Shown here piece after piece: positions 8,688-16,791 of a stretch of 64,000 nucleotides of DNA. The notes beneath the pieces are model-generated. The model made no database searches. It saw nothing but the letters and a program-made list of their open reading frames with translations, and was not told where the DNA came from. The stretch is taken from the NCBI RefSeq assembly GCF_000622245.1, contig NZ_KK211416.1:292296-356295 (forward strand), in the 5' to 3' direction. This DNA is from Fusobacterium perfoetens ATCC 29250 (GTDB lineage: Bacteria; Fusobacteriota; Fusobacteriia; Fusobacteriales; Fusobacteriaceae). The translations under genes and the position numbers were made by a program. Each line of letters begins with the position of its first letter. The stretch's first letter is position 1.

Positions 8688-9530
8688 ATGAGAGAAATAA
8701 ATTTGGAAGTGATTACAAAAGAAGTTGAAAGACTATGTATAGAAGCTAATTATTATATTGGAAAAGATGTATTAGAAAAATTAAAAAATGCTTATGAAAC
8801 AGAAGAATCAGAAGTAGCAAAAACTATCTTAGGACAAATTATTGAAAATGATAAAATTGCTTTTGAAGAAAATTTACCTATTTGTCAAGATACAGGACTT
8901 GCAGTAATTTTCTTAGAAATAGGAACTGAAGTAAAAATAAATGGGGATATATATGAAGCTATAAATGAGGGAGTGAGAAGAGGATATGAAAATGGATATC
9001 TTAGAAAATCAGCTGTAAGACATCCAATTGATAGAGTTAATACAAAAGATAATACTCCTGCTATAATTCATACAAAACTTATTCCAAATTCAGATAAAAT
9101 AAAAATAATTATGGCTCCAAAAGGTGGAGGTTCTGAAAATATGAGTACAGTTAAAATGATGAAACCTGCTGATGGAGAAGAGGGAATTAAAAAATTTGTA
9201 GTTGATTTTGTAAAAAATGCTGGAGGAAATCCTTGTCCACCTATAGTTATAGGAATTGGACTTGGAGGAACATTTGAAAAAGCTGCTTTACTTGCAAAAG
9301 AAGCTTTACTTAGAGATTTAGATGATGAAAGTTCTAATCCAATAGATGCAAAACTTGAAAAAGAGATTTTAGAACTTATAAATAAAACAGGAGTGGGAGC
9401 TATGGGAATTGGTGGAATAAATACAGCTCTTGCTGTAAAAGTTAATAGTTTTCCTTGTCACATTGCGTCTATGCCAGTAGCTATTAATATTAATTGTCAT
9501 GTAGCTAGACATAAATCTGTTATAATTTAG
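8688..9530 (+). CDS. Class I fumarate hydratase, alpha subunit
   Basis: Large subunit of the oxygen-sensitive 4Fe-4S fumarase that interconverts fumarate and malate (L(+)-tartrate dehydratase TtdA is the close relative). Typical features in 280 residues are LPICQDTGLAVIFLEIG (first cluster cysteine), AVRHPIDRVNTKDNTPA, APKGGGSENMS, and GNPCPPIVIGIGLGGTFEKAA. The beta-subunit gene follows by 11 bases. GGAGGG precedes the ATG. Fumarase is preferred over tartrate dehydratase because malic enzyme is nearby and no tartrate transporter is present, but sequence alone does not exclude the latter. Confidence 0.9.
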   Translation: MREINLEVITKEVERLCIEANYYIGKDVLEKLKNAYETEESEVAKTILGQIIENDKIAFEENLPICQDTGLAVIFLEIGTEVKINGDIYEAINEGVRRGYENGYLRKSAVRHPIDRVNTKDNTPAIIHTKLIPNSDKIKIIMAPKGGGSENMSTVKMMKPADGEEGIKKFVVDFVKNAGGNPCPPIVIGIGLGGTFEKAALLAKEALLRDLDDESSNPIDAKLEKEILELINKTGVGAMGIGGINTALAVKVNSFPCHIASMPVAININCHVARHKSVII

Positions 9531-9541
9531 GAGATGAAAAT

Positions 9542-10087
9542 ATGAAATTAACTGTACCTTTTAATGAAGATGATTTAAAAAAATTAAAAATAGGAGATAC
9601 TGTTTTTTTAACAGGAACTATATATACAGCAAGAGATGCTGCCCACAAAAGACTTGTCGAGCTTATAAAAAAAGGAGAAAAACTTCCTATTGAGTTAAAA
9701 AATCAAGCGATATTTTATGTAGGACCAACTCCACCAAAACCTGGACAAGTTATAGGAAGTGCTGGACCAACTACAAGTTATAGAATGGACCCATATGCTC
9801 CTCTTCTTATAGAAAATGGATTAAGAGGAATGATTGGAAAAGGTGGGCGTTCTTCTGAGGTAATCGATTCTATAAAAAAATATGGAGCTGTATATTTTGG
9901 AGCTATTGGAGGAGCTGGAGCTTTACTTTCTAAAGCTATAAAAAAAGCTGAACTTATAGCCTATGAAGATTTAGGTGCTGAAGCTATTAGAAAATTGGAA
10001 GTTGTAGATTTTCCAGTAGTAGTTATAAATGATGTTTATGGAAATGATTTATATAAAGAGGGACAAAGTAAATGGAATAGAGAATAA
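9542..10087 (+). CDS. Class I fumarate hydratase, beta subunit
   Basis: Small subunit of the two-subunit Fe-S fumarase/tartrate dehydratase. The 181 residues carry the family blocks GDTVFLTGTIYTARDAAHKRL, YVGPTPPKPGQVIGSAGPTTSYRMD, MIGKGGRS and GAVYFGAIGGAGAL. In larger single-chain fumarases this domain is fused C-terminal to the alpha part; here it is split, as in clostridia and archaea. It starts 11 bases after the alpha gene with GGAGATG, so translation is coupled. The transcript ends at a terminator whose stem contains the next gene's ribosome site. Confidence 0.9.
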   Translation: MKLTVPFNEDDLKKLKIGDTVFLTGTIYTARDAAHKRLVELIKKGEKLPIELKNQAIFYVGPTPPKPGQVIGSAGPTTSYRMDPYAPLLIENGLRGMIGKGGRSSEVIDSIKKYGAVYFGAIGGAGALLSKAIKKAELIAYEDLGAEAIRKLEVVDFPVVVINDVYGNDLYKEGQSKWNRE

Positions 10088-10123
10088 ATATTTTTCTCTA
10101 GACAGATAATTATTCCCATGATA

Positions 10124-10163
10124 AAATACTCTTTGATAATAAAAATTCAAGGAGTATTTTTTT
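10124..10163 (+). terminator. Terminator whose 3' arm contains the next gene's Shine-Dalgarno
   Basis: A 13-bp stem (10124-10136 with 10147-10159, one G-T pair) with a 10-base loop and seven T residues that run directly into the ATG at 10164. The 3' arm holds AAGGAG at 10149-10154, the only ribosome site for the methyltransferase gene. The structure therefore ends the fumarase transcript and can also mask translation of read-through mRNA. Confidence 0.8.
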
Positions 10164-11390
10164 ATGAAAATGTCAGACGAAAAAGTTCTTTCTCTTTTAA
10201 AAGAAGAGTTTGAAAATAAAAATATAGTGAGATGTATTTTTTCAAATATGAAGGGAGATTATGAATATAATAAAATCATAGTTAAACCTTTAGTTATAAA
10301 AAATAATTTTCTATATCAATTTGAACAATTTAAAAATAATAAAGCTTATCATGAAAATATAACTATTGAGGAAGCAAAGAAAAAATTACAAGAAATTGTA
10401 GATAATTTTTATCAGCATATGGTATTTACAAAAAATAGTGATATTCAAATTATCCGTGGGAAAAAAGATTTTAATGTAAAGAAAGTTACTAATGAAAAAG
10501 AGGTTTGTTCTTTATCTCACAATAAAACTAAAAAATATATATTAGAAGAGGGGACTAGAATACCTTTCTTAATTAAATTGGGAATTATGGGTGAAGATGG
10601 AAAAGTTTTTAAAAATTCTTATGATAAGTTTAGACAAATTAATAAATATTTGGAATTTATAGATGATACTATAAAAGAATTAAAAAGTAAAAAACTTATA
10701 GAAAATCATATTAAGGCTGTGGACTTTGGTTGTGGAAAATCTTATCTTACTTTTGCTCTACATCACTATTTAAAAAATATTCAAAATATGACTTTTGAAG
10801 TTATAGGACTTGATTTAAAAAAAGATGTTATAGAATATTGTAATAAAGTAGCAAAAGAATTAAATCTTGAAAATTTAGAATTTTTAACAGGAGATATAAA
10901 AGATTTTGATAAATTAAAAAATGTGGATATGATTTTTTCTCTTCATGCTTGTAATAATGCTACTGATTACTCTTTATTAAAAGGTTTGGAATTAAATGCG
11001 AAAGTTATTTTAGCTGTTCCATGTTGTCAACATGAATTTAATCAAAAAATGAGTTCTAACAAAAAAAGTGAATTTTATTCTAATTTTAATCCTATAGGAA
11101 AACATGGAATTCTTTTAGAGAAATTTGCTTCAATAGCAACTGATGCTTTTAGAGCTCAAGCTTTAGAACTTTGTGGGTATAAAACTCAAGTAATGGAATT
11201 TATAGATATGGAGCATACTCCTAAAAATATTCTTATAAGAGAAATTGTAGATAAAACTAATGAAAAAACTTTAGAAAAAAAATTAGTAGAATATGAAAAT
11301 TATAAAAACTTTTTAGGTATTGAACCACTATTAGATACCTTATTAAGACCTTATTTTAAAATTAAAGAGGTAAAAAATGAAAATAATTAA
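10164..11390 (+). CDS. Class I SAM-dependent methyltransferase (Methyltransf_32/METTL25-like)
   Basis: Probable RNA or protein methyltransferase of unknown substrate. The N-terminal 170 residues are of unknown fold. The Rossmann domain starts at about 185 with VDFGCGKSYLTFALHHYL (SAM site), then VIGLDLKK, LEFLTGDIKDF and the HACNNATD stretch. A PCCQHEFNQ motif near 290 is characteristic of this branch. It uses ATG at 10164; a second in-frame ATG two codons on is also possible. The stop overlaps the RNase M5-ArsC start by 14 bases, so the two are translationally coupled. That pairing hints at rRNA metabolism, but this is inference. Confidence 0.75.
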   Translation: MKMSDEKVLSLLKEEFENKNIVRCIFSNMKGDYEYNKIIVKPLVIKNNFLYQFEQFKNNKAYHENITIEEAKKKLQEIVDNFYQHMVFTKNSDIQIIRGKKDFNVKKVTNEKEVCSLSHNKTKKYILEEGTRIPFLIKLGIMGEDGKVFKNSYDKFRQINKYLEFIDDTIKELKSKKLIENHIKAVDFGCGKSYLTFALHHYLKNIQNMTFEVIGLDLKKDVIEYCNKVAKELNLENLEFLTGDIKDFDKLKNVDMIFSLHACNNATDYSLLKGLELNAKVILAVPCCQHEFNQKMSSNKKSEFYSNFNPIGKHGILLEKFASIATDAFRAQALELCGYKTQVMEFIDMEHTPKNILIREIVDKTNEKTLEKKLVEYENYKNFLGIEPLLDTLLRPYFKIKEVKNENN

Positions 11391-12315
11391 AGAGATTATT
11401 GTTGTAGAGGGAAGAGATGATATAACAGCTGTAAAAAGGGCTGTTAATGCTGAAGTTATAGCTGTTCATGGATTTTCAGTCAAAAAAAATCTTGAAAGAA
11501 TACAAAAGGCTTATGAAAATAGGGGAATTATAATATTAACCGACCCAGATTTTGCTGGATTACAAATTAGAAGAATTATAAAATCTCGTTTTCCTTTAGC
11601 AAAACAAGCTTATATAAATAGATGGGAAGGAAAAAAAGATGGAGATATTGGAGTAGAAAATGCTTCTCCTGAAGCTATTATAAGAGCTCTTGAAATGGCA
11701 AAATGTGAAACTGTTGAAGCTAGTAAAATTTTTACTGTTAATGACCTTATAGAAAATAATCTTACAGGACATAAAAATTCTAAATTTTATAGAGAGAAAC
11801 TTGGAGAAAAACTTGGTATAGGATATTCTAATGGAAAACAACTTTTATCAAAATTAAATAATTATGGAATTACTAGAGAAGAATTTGAAAATGCTGTAAA
11901 ATCTTTTAAAAAGAAAAAAGTCGCTTTTGTGTGTGTTCATAATTCATGTAGAAGTCAAATAGCTGAAGCCTTAGGAAAATTATATGGAAATGATGTTTTT
12001 GAAAGTTATAGTGCTGGGACTGAGATAAAAAATCAAATTAATCAAGATGCTGTAAAATATGTTAAAGAAATATATAATATACATATGGAAGAAGAGGGAC
12101 AAAAATCTAAACTTCTTTCTGATATTCCAAATGTAGATATAGTTATAACTATGGGTTGTAATGTAAATTGTCCTTATTTACCTTGTGAATATAGAGAGGA
12201 TTGGGGATTAGAAGACCCTAGTGGAAAATCTAAAGAGGAATTTTATAAGACAATAAAACTTATTGAAGAAAAAATACTTTCCCTTAAAGAGAGAATAGAA
12301 AAAAATCTTATATAA
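11377..12315 (+). CDS. Ribonuclease M5 (5S rRNA maturase) fused to an arsenate-reductase-like phosphatase
   Basis: Two domains in one uninterrupted 312-residue frame. Residues 1-175 are a full RNase M5 (RnmV): TOPRIM with EGRDD at 11-15 and TDPDFAG at 55-61, GVENASPEAI, then the DUF4093-like C-terminus KFYREKLGEKLGIGYSNGKQLL. Residues 178-305 are a low-molecular-weight phosphatase/ArsC fold: P-loop CVHNSCRS (Cys186 to Arg192), TMGCNVNCP (Cys261, Cys265) and the acid loop DWGLEDPSGK. There is no stop and no internal ATG at the KKKVAFV junction. The first part trims 5S rRNA; the second would reduce arsenate or act as a phosphatase. The fusion is unusual and its reality depends on the read being correct. 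Confidence 0.85.
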   Translation: MKIIKEIIVVEGRDDITAVKRAVNAEVIAVHGFSVKKNLERIQKAYENRGIIILTDPDFAGLQIRRIIKSRFPLAKQAYINRWEGKKDGDIGVENASPEAIIRALEMAKCETVEASKIFTVNDLIENNLTGHKNSKFYREKLGEKLGIGYSNGKQLLSKLNNYGITREEFENAVKSFKKKKVAFVCVHNSCRSQIAEALGKLYGNDVFESYSAGTEIKNQINQDAVKYVKEIYNIHMEEEGQKSKLLSDIPNVDIVITMGCNVNCPYLPCEYREDWGLEDPSGKSKEEFYKTIKLIEEKILSLKERIEKNLI

Positions 12316-12344
12316 AAAAGGCTGTTGCTATTACAGCCTTTTTT
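12314..12344. terminator. Bidirectional terminator between converging genes
   Basis: GGCTGT/ACAGCC stem with a 7-base loop, flanked by A6 and T6, between the RNase M5-ArsC gene (+) and the hexapeptide protein (-). Confidence 0.85.
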
Positions 12345-12364
12345 ATATAATTTATTTTTAATTT

Positions 12365-12889
12365 TTATTTAATTTCTTCTAAAGTTTCAAGAAATAAATT
12401 TTTTTTATCTTGATATGATTTGCAAGTTGCTATCATCATTTTTAGTTGTTCTTCTGATATTTTTCCAACTACTTTAGCAGGATTTCCTTTTATAAAACTT
12501 CCTTCTTCAATTTTTCCAATTTTTGAAGTTACTAAAGCTCTTGAAGATACAAAACAATTTTTTGGAATTTCTACATTATCTGTTATAATAGTTCCCATTC
12601 CAATTAAAGAATTATCTCCTATTTTTGCTCCATGTATTAAACAATTATGACCGATAGTTACATTTTTTCCAATAACTACATCAGCATTATGTTCTCCATG
12701 AACAGTAGTTCCTTCTTGTATATTACTTCCTTCCCCTATTTCTATATGTAAAATATCTCCTCTTAAAACTACTCCATACCAAATAGAAACATCATCTTGA
12801 ATATTTACATTCCCTATTATTCTAGCAGTATCAGCTATAAAAACTTTTTCTCCAATTTTAGGGATATTATTTCCTAATTTAAATAACAT
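12365..12889 (-). CDS. Gamma-carbonic-anhydrase-like hexapeptide-repeat protein (YrdA/PaaY type)
   Basis: Left-handed beta-helix trimer of the gamma-carbonic anhydrase superfamily. The 174 residues show repeated [LIV]-G-x4 hexads from about 15 to 135 (ARIIGNVNIQDDVSIWYGVVLRGD, VVIGKNVTIGHNCLIHG, ITDNVEIPKNCFV) and the histidines that bind metal in this family (HGEHN, GHNCLIHG). Many YrdA/PaaY proteins lack proven carbonic anhydrase activity, so the reaction is left open. It lies 12 bases after proC on the same strand and is probably cotranscribed. Confidence 0.88.
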   Translation of the reverse strand: MLFKLGNNIPKIGEKVFIADTARIIGNVNIQDDVSIWYGVVLRGDILHIEIGEGSNIQEGTTVHGEHNADVVIGKNVTIGHNCLIHGAKIGDNSLIGMGTIITDNVEIPKNCFVSSRALVTSKIGKIEEGSFIKGNPAKVVGKISEEQLKMMIATCKSYQDKKNLFLETLEEIK

Positions 12890-12901
12890 TATTCCTCCTC
12901 T

Positions 12902-13708
12902 TTATTTAGACATCTCTTTTGATTTTTTTTCACAAGCTTTCATTCCTTGAATAATAGCATTTCTAAATCCACATTCTTCTAGTTTTTCTACAGCTTCAAT
13001 AGTAGTTCCTTTTGGAGAACATACCATATCTTTTAATTCTCCAGGATGCATTCCAGTTTCTAAAACCATTTTTGCTGAACCTAATACAGCTTGAGCAGCA
13101 AATTTATAAGCCATTTTTCTTGGCATTCCACTAGAAACAGCAGCATCTCCCATAGCTTCTATCAGCATAAAAATATAAGCTGGAGAAGAACCACTTACAG
13201 CTATTACTCCATCTATTAATTTTTCACTTACAACTTCTGTTTTTCCAAAAGCATTAAGTAATAAAAGTGCTTCATCCAATTCCTCTTTTGTTATAAATTC
13301 ATTAGGCATAACAGCAGTCATACTTTCTTTTACAAGAGCTGGAGTATTTGGCATTATTCTTATAATTTTTACGTCTTTTCCAAATAATTCTCTTGATTTT
13401 TCTAATTTTACTCCTGCTGCAATAGTAATTATGATTACATCTTTTTTAATATAATCTTTTATTTCATTAATAACTTCTGGATACATATCAGGTTTTACTG
13501 CTAAAAATAATATATCTGATTCATTAGCTACAAGTAAATTTGAATTTGAAGTTTTTACTCCTAAATCATTATATAATTTTTTTAGTCTTTCATTTGATGG
13601 GTCTGAATAAATAATATTTTCTTTAGGTACAATATTAGAAGAGATTATTCCACCTCCAATAGCATATCCCATATTTCCACCACCAATAAATCCAATTATT
13701 TTTTCCAT
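12902..13708 (-). CDS. proC: Pyrroline-5-carboxylate reductase
   Basis: Last step of proline synthesis: reduces pyrroline-5-carboxylate with NAD(P)H. The start is the ATG at 13708 (MEKIIGFIGGGNMG) because AAGGAGGATTTC immediately precedes it; a longer frame reaching 13750 lacks a ribosome site. The resulting 268 residues match the family. The Rossmann GGGNMG, substrate stretch AVSGSSPAYIF and C-terminal GMHPGELKDMVCSPKGTTIEA signature are all present. proB and proA are 23 kb away at 36331-38388, so the pathway is complete but split. Confidence 0.95.
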   Translation of the reverse strand: MEKIIGFIGGGNMGYAIGGGIISSNIVPKENIIYSDPSNERLKKLYNDLGVKTSNSNLLVANESDILFLAVKPDMYPEVINEIKDYIKKDVIIITIAAGVKLEKSRELFGKDVKIIRIMPNTPALVKESMTAVMPNEFITKEELDEALLLLNAFGKTEVVSEKLIDGVIAVSGSSPAYIFMLIEAMGDAAVSSGMPRKMAYKFAAQAVLGSAKMVLETGMHPGELKDMVCSPKGTTIEAVEKLEECGFRNAIIQGMKACEKKSKEMSK

Positions 13709-13828
13709 GAAATCCTCCTTAAAATTAAATTTAATTTTAAAAATTAACAATAGTATTATACCATTTTTTATTTTTTTTAACTATAATAAAAAATAATATA
13801 TTATATAATTTTATCGGACTAAATAAAA

Positions 13829-13858
13829 TTAGACTTTTATTTTCTATTCTGATATAAT
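13829..13858 (+). promoter_or_regulatory. Possible promoter of the DJ-1 family gene
   Basis: TTAGAC, 18-base spacer, TATAAT, about 24 bases before the AGGAGG site. Confidence 0.5.
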
Positions 13859-13895
13859 TAAATTAGATTAAATTATTTACTTAGGAGGAATAATT

Positions 13896-14444
13896 ATGAA
13901 AAAAGTTTATGTCTTACTTGCTGATGGTTTTGAAGTTATAGAAGCTCTTGCCCCTGTAGATATTATGAGAAGGGCTGGAATAGAAGTTATTACTTTATCT
14001 CTTAATAACAATCTTGAAGTTATGTCTTCTCATAATATAAAAGTTATGGCTGATAAAATTTTTGATGGAGAGTTTAAAGATGGAGATGGGATATATTTCC
14101 CTGGTGGATATCCAGGATATGAAAATTTATTAAAATCTCAAAAAGCTATGGAACTTGGAAAATATTATTTGAAAAATAATAAATTAGTTGGTGCTATTTG
14201 TGGAGCTCCTTCTAGTCTTGCTAGAGCTGGAGTTATAGATGGAAAAAATATTACTTTACATTTTGGTTGTTATGATTTAGTTGGGAATAAATGTAATATT
14301 ATTGATAAACCAATTGTAGTAGATGGAAATCTTATTACAGGTAGTGGAGCTGGATATTCTGTTGATATGGGACTTGCTCTTGTAAACTATCTTGTTCCTG
14401 AAAAAGTTGCTGATGTTAAAAAAGCTCTTACTATAAAAGATTAA
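13896..14444 (+). CDS. DJ-1/PfpI/YajL family protein
   Basis: Small alpha/beta protein of the DJ-1 superfamily, proposed to act as a glyoxalase, deglycase or redox-stress chaperone. The 182 residues contain the nucleophile elbow AICGAPSS with Cys102, the partner glutamate in GFEVIEALAP near residue 14, and the C-terminal GSGAGYSVDMGLALV. It is closest in layout to YajL/ThiJ rather than the hexameric PfpI protease. It is a single gene with its own promoter-like sequence and a shared terminator. The biochemical activity of this subfamily is disputed, so no reaction is assigned. Confidence 0.88.
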   Translation: MKKVYVLLADGFEVIEALAPVDIMRRAGIEVITLSLNNNLEVMSSHNIKVMADKIFDGEFKDGDGIYFPGGYPGYENLLKSQKAMELGKYYLKNNKLVGAICGAPSSLARAGVIDGKNITLHFGCYDLVGNKCNIIDKPIVVDGNLITGSGAGYSVDMGLALVNYLVPEKVADVKKALTIKD

Positions 14445-14470
14445 TCTTATTAATTTCTTTATAAATAAAA

Positions 14471-14513
14471 AAAAGTCTGTAAAAATTATTAAAAATAATT
14501 CTACAGACTTTTT
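14471..14513. terminator. Bidirectional terminator
   Basis: AAAAGTCTGTA/TACAGACTTTT arms, extended inward by AATTATT/AATAATT, between the DJ-1 gene (+) and the ABC-F gene (-). Confidence 0.85.
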
Positions 14514-14556
14514 ATTTTTTATTAATATTTTTGTAGTTTATAAAATTTATATTTTT

Positions 14557-16107
14557 TTAAACTATTTTTGTTGTCCAATCTTCTACATTCCAAACTTCAG
14601 TGGCTATATCATTATAAAATTCTGGCTCATGGCTTACTAAAACTATTGTTCCCTTAAATTCTTGTAACGCTCTTTTTAATTCGTCTTTAGCTTCTACATC
14701 TAAGTGGTTAGTAGGTTCGTCAAGCACTAAGAAATTTATATTTTGTAACATTAATTTACATAAACGGACTTTTGCATTTTCTCCTCCAGACAAAACTTGT
14801 ACTTGGCTTGTAATATGGTCTCTTGTAAGTCCACATTTAGCAAGTGCAGCTCTTGCTTCTTGATTTGTCATACTAGGATATAAATTCCAAATATAATCTA
14901 ATGCTGTTATTCCAGAAATATTTTCTTCTTGTTGGAAATATCCAATTTCTAAAAATTGTCCATGCTCAACTTCTCCTGAAAATGGTTTTAATTTTCCAAG
15001 AATTGTTTTCAGCAATGTGGATTTTCCAAGCCCATTAACTCCCTTTATAGCTATCTTTTGATTTCTCTCTATAGTAAAATTAAGTGGTCTAGTCAAAGCT
15101 TCATTATATCCTATCACTAAATCTTTAACTGTTACAACTTCTCTACTTGGAGTACGAGCCTCTTTAAATTGGAAAGTTGGTTTTGGTTTTTCTCTAGCGA
15201 TTTCAATTATATCCATTCTATCTAATTTTCTTTGACGGTCTTTTGCAAGATTTGTAGTAGCTACACGCGCTTTATTTCTAGCAATAAAATCTTTTAAATG
15301 AGCAATTTCTTTTTGTTGCTTTTTATATGCTTGTTCAATTTGTCTTTTCTTTAACTCGTACATCTCTTTAAATTGATAATAATCTCCAGTGTAACGAGTA
15401 AGTTCAGCATTTTCTACATGATAAATAACATTTACTACTTCATTTAAGAAAGGTATATCATGAGAAACAAGGATAAAAGCATTTTCATAATTTTTTAAGA
15501 AATTTTTAAGCCACATAATATGATTTTCATCTAAAAAGTTTGTAGGCTCATCAAGTATAAGTATCATAGGATTTTCCAACAAAACTTTTGTTAATAAAAT
15601 TTTTGCTCTTTGTCCACCTGATAATTCTGTAACATCTCTATCAAGTCCTATATCCATAAGTCCAAGCCCTGCTGCATACTCTTCTATTTTAGAATCAAGA
15701 GAATAAAAATCTCCACTTTCTAATATACTTTGAATTTCTCCAACTTCTTCCATTAAAGAATCCATCTCTTCTGGAGAACAATCTCCCATTTTATCATATA
15801 GTGCCATCATCTCTTTTTCTAATTCAAACATATGGTCAAAAGCACTTCTCAATATATCTCTAATTGTTTTTCCTTTTTCTAAAGTACTATATTGGTCAAG
15901 ATACCCTGTTGTAATGTGGTTACACCAAGTAACTTTTCCTTCATCAGGAACAAGTTCTCCTGTTATAATATTTAAAAATGTTGTTTTTCCCTCTCCATTT
16001 GCTCCAACAAGTCCTACATGTTCTCCTTTTAAAAGTCTAAAAGAAGCATTTTCTAAAATAGTCCTCGCTCCATATCCATGACTAACATTTGTTACTTCTA
16101 ATATCAT
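14557..16107 (-). CDS. ABC-F family ATPase (YkpA/YbiT-like)
   Basis: Soluble twin-ATPase that acts on the ribosome as a translation factor or antibiotic-resistance protein; it has no membrane domain. Two nucleotide-binding halves are visible: GANGEGKTTFL / LSGGQRAKILL / ILILDEPTNFLD, a charged interdomain linker around 245-320 (KKRQIEQAYKKQQKEIAHL), then GVNGLGKSTLL / LSGGENAKVRL / FLVLDEPTNHLD. The start is the ATG at 16107 (MILEVTN) because GGAGG lies six bases before it; a TTG four codons upstream overlaps that site. The 516 residues lack the long C-terminal extension of Uup. It stands alone. Whether it is housekeeping or confers resistance cannot be told. Confidence 0.9.
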   Translation of the reverse strand: MILEVTNVSHGYGARTILENASFRLLKGEHVGLVGANGEGKTTFLNIITGELVPDEGKVTWCNHITTGYLDQYSTLEKGKTIRDILRSAFDHMFELEKEMMALYDKMGDCSPEEMDSLMEEVGEIQSILESGDFYSLDSKIEEYAAGLGLMDIGLDRDVTELSGGQRAKILLTKVLLENPMILILDEPTNFLDENHIMWLKNFLKNYENAFILVSHDIPFLNEVVNVIYHVENAELTRYTGDYYQFKEMYELKKRQIEQAYKKQQKEIAHLKDFIARNKARVATTNLAKDRQRKLDRMDIIEIAREKPKPTFQFKEARTPSREVVTVKDLVIGYNEALTRPLNFTIERNQKIAIKGVNGLGKSTLLKTILGKLKPFSGEVEHGQFLEIGYFQQEENISGITALDYIWNLYPSMTNQEARAALAKCGLTRDHITSQVQVLSGGENAKVRLCKLMLQNINFLVLDEPTNHLDVEAKDELKRALQEFKGTIVLVSHEPEFYNDIATEVWNVEDWTTKIV

Positions 16108-16236
16108 TATTTCCTCCAAAATTAAAAACTCTACAATTTATTATTTTATCATACTTTTTAGTTTTTTTCATTAATTATTTTTATTTTTATAAAAATATAG
16201 TATAATTATATTATCAATATACAAGGAGGACTTACT

Positions 16237-16791
16237 ATGATTTTTTTAGGTATTATTGTTTTACTAATTGTTATTATTGCTTTTATTCTAATTGGAATTT
16301 ATAACAAATTAGTAAAAGAGAAAAATTTTGTAGAAGAAGCTTTTTCTACAATAGATGCTTATTTGAAAAAAAGATATGACCTTATTCCTAATTTAGTAGC
16401 TACTGTAAAAGGATATAAGGATTATGAGGGAGAAACTTTAGAAAAAGTTATAGCTGCAAGAAATAAATATATGAGCTGTACAAATATGAATGACAAAATA
16501 GAAAATGAAAATATGATAGCTGGGACTTTAGGAAAATTATTCGCATTGCAAGAATCTTATCCTGATTTAAAAGCTAATACAAACTTTTTATCTCTTCAAG
16601 GAGAAATTACAAAAATTGAAGAGGACATTTTACAAGCTAGAAAATATTATAATGGCAGTGTAAGAAATTATAATACTTATTGTGAAACTTTTCCTAATCT
16701 TTTCATTGCTAATATGTTTGGATTTAAAAAATATCCATTCTTTAATATAGAAGAAAGCAAGGAGAAAGAAAATGTTAAAATTAGTTTCTAG
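16237..16791 (+). CDS. LemA family protein
   Basis: Membrane-anchored helical protein. One N-terminal transmembrane helix (residues 2-24) is followed by the LemA signature: LVKEKNFVEEAFSTIDAYLKKRYDLIPNLVATVKGY, then a four-helix region ending YNTYCETFPNLFIANMFGFKKYPFF. The 184 residues are typical. A TATAAT at 16201 and AAGGAGGA before the ATG mark the transcript start. Its 3' end overlaps the DUF2207 gene by 20 bases, a pairing common in bacteria, so both probably work together in the membrane. The molecular role of LemA is unknown. Confidence 0.92.
   Translation: MIFLGIIVLLIVIIAFILIGIYNKLVKEKNFVEEAFSTIDAYLKKRYDLIPNLVATVKGYKDYEGETLEKVIAARNKYMSCTNMNDKIENENMIAGTLGKLFALQESYPDLKANTNFLSLQGEITKIEEDILQARKYYNGSVRNYNTYCETFPNLFIANMFGFKKYPFFNIEESKEKENVKISF

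Noticed and set aside
12902-13750. Longer proC start at 13750
   Set aside because: The extra 14 residues lack a ribosome site, while MEKIIGF at 13708 has AAGGAGG directly before it and matches the family N-terminus.
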